NCBI GenBank assembly: GCA_016207605.1
Contig: JACQPJ010000023.1
Location: forward strand, 1-63,601
DNA length: 63,601 bases
From: Elusimicrobiota bacterium
GTDB lineage: Bacteria; Elusimicrobiota; Elusimicrobia; UBA1565; UBA9628
Reading direction: 5' to 3'
Shown: one piece after another, positions 59,694-63,601 of the stretch
Position numbering within the stretch: position 1 is the first letter of the stretch
Layout: each line of letters begins with the position of its first letter
The notes under the pieces: model-generated
Database searches by the model: none
Told to the model about the DNA's origin: nothing
The model's input: only the letters and a program-made list of their open reading frames with translations
Translations under genes and position numbers: made by a program

Positions 59694-60742
59694 GGAACCG
59701 GGGCTGCGGCGGGCTCAGAGGCCGCGGAGACCGGGGCGGGCTCGGCCTCCGAGGTGGGAGCCGGCGTCGCGACGGGCGCCGCCGCCTCGGGCGCAGGCTC
59801 GGGGATGGCGGGCGGCGCGGGCCGGGCGCGCTCCTGGCCCCAGCGGAAGGTCACGCTGAGACGGTGTCCGGTGCCGAGCTCTCCCATGGGCACGAAGGCG
59901 TAGTCCGCCGAGAGGCTCCTGCCGATCCAGCCCACGCCCGCCGTGATCCCCAGGCCGGCGTCGCTGCGCGTGGTGAAGCCCAAGCGCAGGGCGAGAGCTT
60001 TCCATAGGGCGGTCTCGGCGCCCAGGCCGAGGCGCACCTTGTCGTAGACCGTCTTGGTGAGGTCGAGGGCGAGGGTGTTGCGCCGGTCGGCCCCGCCGAA
60101 GACGTAGGCGCCACCAAGGCGGAGGTCGAGCGGCAGGGACTCGTCGGCGCTCTGGAAGCGCACGGTCGGGCCGAGGTTGAGCATCGCCGCGCCCAACGTG
60201 AGGCCGGGGACGGACGGGACTTTGTAGAGAGCGCCCAAGTCCGCGGCGTAGCCGACGGCGGCGAGGTCGTCGATGTTCTCCCGGATGAACTTGGCGCCCG
60301 CGCCGACGCTGAGCGATTCGGAGAGGGCCAAGCCATAGCCGGCCTCCAGCGCCAGGTCGCTGAGGCCCGTCTCTCCCAGCGTCCCTCCGGGCTGGGAGAG
60401 GGTGGTCCGCGTTACGCCGCTGAAGTTGAGGTAGTTGAGGCTGGCCCCCCACCCCCGTCCCGAGGCGAAGCCGGCGTATTCCTGGTTGAGGCCCTCGACG
60501 TATTCGTTGTGCATGAACGTCGCCTCGGGCGCGCGGACCTCGGCCAGGCCGGCGGGGTTGTAGCGGAGGGCGTTGGCGTCGCAGGCCAGGGCGGTGTAGG
60601 CGCCGGCCAGGCCCACGGCGCGGGCGTTGGCGTCGAAGAGCAGGAAGTCGAAGGGGGTGGAGCCGGCGGACGTGTCCGCCCGCGCCGGCGCGGCGACCAC
60701 TGCGGCCAGCACGACGCTCAACAGCTTTCGCGAGGTTCTCAT
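59690..60742 (-). CDS. PorV/PorQ-like outer-membrane protein
   Basis: 350 residues from ATG 60742, overlapping the FN3 gene stop. Signal peptide 1-22, then 'FLLFDANARAVGLAGAYTALACDANALRYNPAGLAEV', the hallmark of PorV/PorQ (UPF0164) barrels, and a low-complexity Pro/Ala/Glu tail (about 300-350). In type IX secretion, PorV receives substrates on the outer membrane. Its coupling to a surface protein with a sorting-like C terminus suggests the same here. Confidence 0.82.
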   Translation of the reverse strand: MRTSRKLLSVVLAAVVAAPARADTSAGSTPFDFLLFDANARAVGLAGAYTALACDANALRYNPAGLAEVRAPEATFMHNEYVEGLNQEYAGFASGRGWGASLNYLNFSGVTRTTLSQPGGTLGETGLSDLALEAGYGLALSESLSVGAGAKFIRENIDDLAAVGYAADLGALYKVPSVPGLTLGAAMLNLGPTVRFQSADESLPLDLRLGGAYVFGGADRRNTLALDLTKTVYDKVRLGLGAETALWKALALRLGFTTRSDAGLGITAGVGWIGRSLSADYAFVPMGELGTGHRLSVTFRWGQERARPAPPAIPEPAPEAAAPVATPAPTSEAEPAPVSAASEPAAAPVP

Positions 60743-63601
60743 CGGATGATCAGGAGCCTCTTGACCACGCTGCCCTGCCCCGGGGAGGCGATCACCGCGA
60801 GGTAGCCGCCCGTGGCCGCGTCGCGGCCGTCCTTGTTGCGGGCGTCCCACTGGATCTTGCCGGTCGCGTTGGAGGCGTCGAACTCAGCCACCAGGCGTCC
60901 GGAGAGGGTGTAGATCTTGATGGAGGCCGAGGCGGGCAAGGTGTCGAAGATGATGCCCGAGGAGGTGTCGCCGCTGACGAAGGGCCTGCCCTGGTCGGGA
61001 TTGCCGCCGTTGGGCCTGTAGGGGATGGGGTAGATCCTCACCCCGCTGAGATTGGACGCCGCCGCGACGCCTGTGAGCACGACGAAGGTGCTGAAATGAG
61101 GAGTGCTGCCGCTGACCGTCCGGCTGGAGGTGTTCACCGTGGAGGCGAAGTCCTTCGACCAGGCCGCCGCGAGGGTGTCGAGCGTATAGATCACGAGGTT
61201 GGCGGCGTTGGCGGTCGCGGCGGGGTAGGAAAAGCGCATCGGCGCCGTCAGGCCGCCCGAGAGAAGGCTCTGCGCGTTGGAGAGGTCGATCTGCACGGCC
61301 GAGCCCGCGGCGGCCAGGCCCGAGGGCGCCGCCGTCGCGATCGTCGGCCCGGCGACGATGGTCGCCGTCACCGTCGAGGCGCTCAGCGCCCCGGCGGGGA
61401 CCATGATCCGGATCACGGGGTCGTCCAAGTCCCAGCCCGCGGCCACGATCACGTTGGAGATCGCGTTGTAGAGGAGCTGCCGGCGGCGGACCTTCCCCGC
61501 CGTCAGCGTCTCGGTGACCGTGGGGTTGGCCGGGTCCACGGCGACCGTCACCGCGTCGGGCGCCGTGTCGGTGCTGCCGTCCACGTCCACGGCGACGGCG
61601 CGCAGGTCGTAGCTGCCCGCGGCCAGGCCGGTCACGTCCCAGTGGATGAAGAAGGGCGCCAGGGTCGCCGGGTTGGCGTGGGCCGGGGCGGCGGCCGCCG
61701 CGTCCGCCCAGGCCGTCGCGGAGGAGGGCTTGTACTGGAAGCGGATCTGCCGAACGTCGCCGATCGAGCCGGCGGTCAAGGCCGCCACGACGGAGACCGC
61801 GTTGCCGCTCACGCGGCTGCCGGAAGCCGGCGCCTCGACGGCCGCGCGCAGGGCCGAAAGCGCCGCCGTGGAGGCCGCCGCGGCGAAGACGCCGGCGGCC
61901 TCCTCCAGGCCGCAGCGGTGCCTGGCGCGCAGGGCGAAGGCATAGGCGGCGCTGGACGTCAGCACGCCGGTGGCAAAGGCGGTTTCCGTGGAGGTGAGGA
62001 CGGCCAGGGGCGTCGCGTAGTCGACCGCGCCCGTTCCGGCGTCGTAGTAGAGACGGTAGCCGGTGATGCCTTCCGTGGGCGAGGCGGTCCAGGTCAGGGC
62101 GATGCGGTTGCTTCCGATGGCGGAAGCCGCCAAGGCGGCGGGCGGCGCCGGCGTCGTATTGAGAGTCACGACCGGGAGGACGGCGTCGAAGGCGGTGGCA
62201 AGGCCGTCGCCGTTGTAGTTGCGCACGCGGTAGTAGTAGGTGGTGCAGCCGAGCAGGGACGAGTCGACGAAGTAGGTCGCCGCGGCGGTCATCGCGCTGG
62301 AGAACGCCGCGCCGTCCGTGGACTTCTGCACCTCGGCCGTCGTCGGCGCGGGGTTGGTGTTGAACGACCAGGAGATCGTGGCGCTGGTCGCCGCCACGAC
62401 GGCGACGGCGGTCTGCGCCGGCGGGGCGGCCAATGTGTAAGCCGTCGCGGCGGCCGACAGCGGCCCCGCGCCGGTGGCGTTGACTCCCCCCGCCGCGATG
62501 CCGTAGGCCGTGTTGGTGGCTAAAGCCAGGTGCAGGAAGGGCAGGGTGGAGGTGCTGGCGATGAGGGTGGCCGGGCTGGTGGCCTGGTAGACGCGGTAGC
62601 TGGCCGCGTTGGCCGCGGCGGTCCAGGTCCAGGAGATGGAGGAGACGCCCAGCGCGGTGCCGGCCGGGGTTCCCGGCTGGCCGGGGGCGGGCGGCAGCGT
62701 CGCGGTGCTGACGGCCGCGTCGAAGCCGGAGGGGACGGCGCCGGCGTTGAGGGCGCGGACCTTGAAGTAGTAGGTGGTGTCGGCGGAGAGCCCGGAGGCC
62801 TGGTACGCGCTGGTCGCGGTCACGACCCGAACCGCGGAGGCAAAGGAGGCCGCGACGTCGCGCCAGACCTCGTAGCCCGTCCCGGGCTCGGGATTGCCGT
62901 TGGGCTGCCAATCCAGGCTGACGGTGGTGGAGGCGACGGCCAGGACCACGGTCTGGGTCGGCGGGGCGGCAAGGGTGGCGGTGGAGCCAAGGGCGAGGAA
63001 GGCGCTGACGTTGCCGCCGCTGACGGAGCGGACCTGGAAGAAGTAGGTGGTGTTGGGGGTCAGCGCGGCGCCGGCCCCGCCGGTCCCGAAGAGGGCGGAC
63101 AGGTTCAGCGTGCTGGAGCTGGCGTTGACGGTCGTGAAGTTGTCCGTGGAGACCTGGGCCAGGTAGGTCGTGCCGGCCCCGTTGCCGCCGCTGGTCCACT
63201 GGACGGCGGCGCTGGCCAAGTCCACCGTGGTGAAGGTCGTTCCCGCCGCGCCCGGGGCCTGCAGGAGCGTCATGGTGGAGGGAAGGGCCGTGAAGGCCGT
63301 GGCCGCGCCGTCGTTGGCCAGGGCGCGGACCTGGAAGTAGTAGGTGGTGTCGGCCGAGAGGCCGGTGAAGGTCGCGGAGGTGTTGGCGGTCTGGCTGGAG
63401 GCGTTGACCGTCGTGAAGCTGTCGGTGGATATCCGGGCCTGGTAGAGGGTTCCGGCGGCGTTGCCGTTGGCGCCCCAATTCGCCGTGATGGATGAGGCGG
63501 CAACGCCGGAGGGAGCGGCGGCGACGGGGGTAGCGGCCGGGGTGGCGGTGGACAAGGCGGAGGTGAAGCCCGTCTCGACGCCGCCGGCATTGATCGCCTC
63601 A
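60739..63601 (-). CDS. multi-fibronectin-III surface protein with C-terminal sorting-like domain (partial)
   Basis: Open to the right edge, so the N terminus lies outside the window; 954 residues are seen. At least six FN3 modules, each ending in a 'L.A.TTYYFQVRA'-type strand; then Ig-like segments (about 580-690), and a C-terminal domain 'IKIYTLSGRLVAEFDASNATGKIQWDARN' ending 'VVKRLLIIR', like the FlgD/T9SS type-A sorting domain. A secreted or cell-surface protein. Followed directly by the PorV-like gene. Confidence 0.85.
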   Translation of the reverse strand, partial: EAINAGGVETGFTSALSTATPAATPVAAAPSGVAASSITANWGANGNAAGTLYQARISTDSFTTVNASSQTANTSATFTGLSADTTYYFQVRALANDGAATAFTALPSTMTLLQAPGAAGTTFTTVDLASAAVQWTSGGNGAGTTYLAQVSTDNFTTVNASSSTLNLSALFGTGGAGAALTPNTTYFFQVRSVSGGNVSAFLALGSTATLAAPPTQTVVLAVASTTVSLDWQPNGNPEPGTGYEVWRDVAASFASAVRVVTATSAYQASGLSADTTYYFKVRALNAGAVPSGFDAAVSTATLPPAPGQPGTPAGTALGVSSISWTWTAAANAASYRVYQATSPATLIASTSTLPFLHLALATNTAYGIAAGGVNATGAGPLSAAATAYTLAAPPAQTAVAVVAATSATISWSFNTNPAPTTAEVQKSTDGAAFSSAMTAAATYFVDSSLLGCTTYYYRVRNYNGDGLATAFDAVLPVVTLNTTPAPPAALAASAIGSNRIALTWTASPTEGITGYRLYYDAGTGAVDYATPLAVLTSTETAFATGVLTSSAAYAFALRARHRCGLEEAAGVFAAAASTAALSALRAAVEAPASGSRVSGNAVSVVAALTAGSIGDVRQIRFQYKPSSATAWADAAAAAPAHANPATLAPFFIHWDVTGLAAGSYDLRAVAVDVDGSTDTAPDAVTVAVDPANPTVTETLTAGKVRRRQLLYNAISNVIVAAGWDLDDPVIRIMVPAGALSASTVTATIVAGPTIATAAPSGLAAAGSAVQIDLSNAQSLLSGGLTAPMRFSYPAATANAANLVIYTLDTLAAAWSKDFASTVNTSSRTVSGSTPHFSTFVVLTGVAAASNLSGVRIYPIPYRPNGGNPDQGRPFVSGDTSSGIIFDTLPASASIKIYTLSGRLVAEFDASNATGKIQWDARNKDGRDAATGGYLAVIASPGQGSVVKRLLIIR

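Noticed and set aside
60739..63601. Tandem DNA repeat or CRISPR array in the FN3 region
   Set aside because: Repetition is at protein level between divergent FN3 modules; no constant spacer-repeat pattern. No CRISPR array was seen anywhere in the window.

Overview
This window is a stretch of a GC-rich, diderm bacterial chromosome. Compact operons joined by ATGA/GTGA overlaps, a phosphate-specific outer-membrane porin, GT9 (LPS heptosyltransferase-type) enzymes, PorV and fibronectin-III surface proteins with a C-terminal sorting-like domain, and several large secreted proteins that match no family I know together suggest an uncultured, Elusimicrobiota-like lineage. That placement is an inference from gene content; there is no rRNA or phylogenetic marker here to confirm it. 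About ten genes start 6-10 nt after a TATAAT-like box with no Shine-Dalgarno, so leaderless transcription looks common; others have strong GGAGG sites.

Layout. 0-1.3 kb: DUF456 membrane protein and a di-iron alternative-oxidase-like protein. 1.3-5.3 kb: a small NHLP-leader-like peptide facing a three-gene operon (class II terpene-cyclase-like toroid, class I prenyl synthase-like protein, double-cNMP/PqqD/M50 membrane protease); this is the best candidate for an undescribed biosynthetic system. 5.3-11.5 kb: a phosphate uptake operon (porin, pstS, pstC, pstA, two pstB, phoU) behind a Pho box. The two PstB ATPases carry complementary defects that predict one live and one dead ATP site. 11.5-14.6 kb: a radical SAM protein and an AT-richer restriction-modification island with its own operator-like palindrome. 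14.7-28.5 kb: small membrane and secreted proteins, a subtilase, an operon of three large secreted proteins (one ending in a RelE/HigB-like fold), two convergent GT9 genes, an enoyl-CoA hydratase homologue, a secreted protein with three internal repeats, and DUF5674. 28.6-32 kb: PiT/DUF47 phosphate transport divergent from phoB-phoR. 32-42.7 kb: NYN RNase-like, SDR, another two-gene secreted operon including a degenerate PEP-synthase-like protein, flippase, phosphoesterase, dipeptide epimerase-like enzyme, HEAT-like protein and a tRNA-Arg.

42.9-58.6 kb, all on the minus strand and visibly less GC-rich over much of its length, is a nearly self-sufficient molybdoenzyme respiratory module: Rrf2 regulator, type II DMSO-reductase-family alpha subunit (Tat signal), four-cluster beta subunit, TorD-like chaperone, heme b gamma subunit fused to cytochrome c, beta-barrel porin, tatC, cytochrome c, tatA, a structured leader, then moaC, mogA, a DUF1858 doublet, a small heme-copper-oxidase-I-like protein, moeA, mobA, moaA, a MOSC protein and a TauE/SafE permease. 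The genes cover enzyme, cofactor synthesis, maturation, export and electron transfer. The closest functional guess is a periplasm-facing nitrate reductase/nitrite oxidoreductase-type enzyme, but the substrate is not settled by sequence alone.

58.8-63.6 kb: UbiA prenyltransferase, PorV-like barrel and a multi-FN3 surface protein that runs off the right edge.
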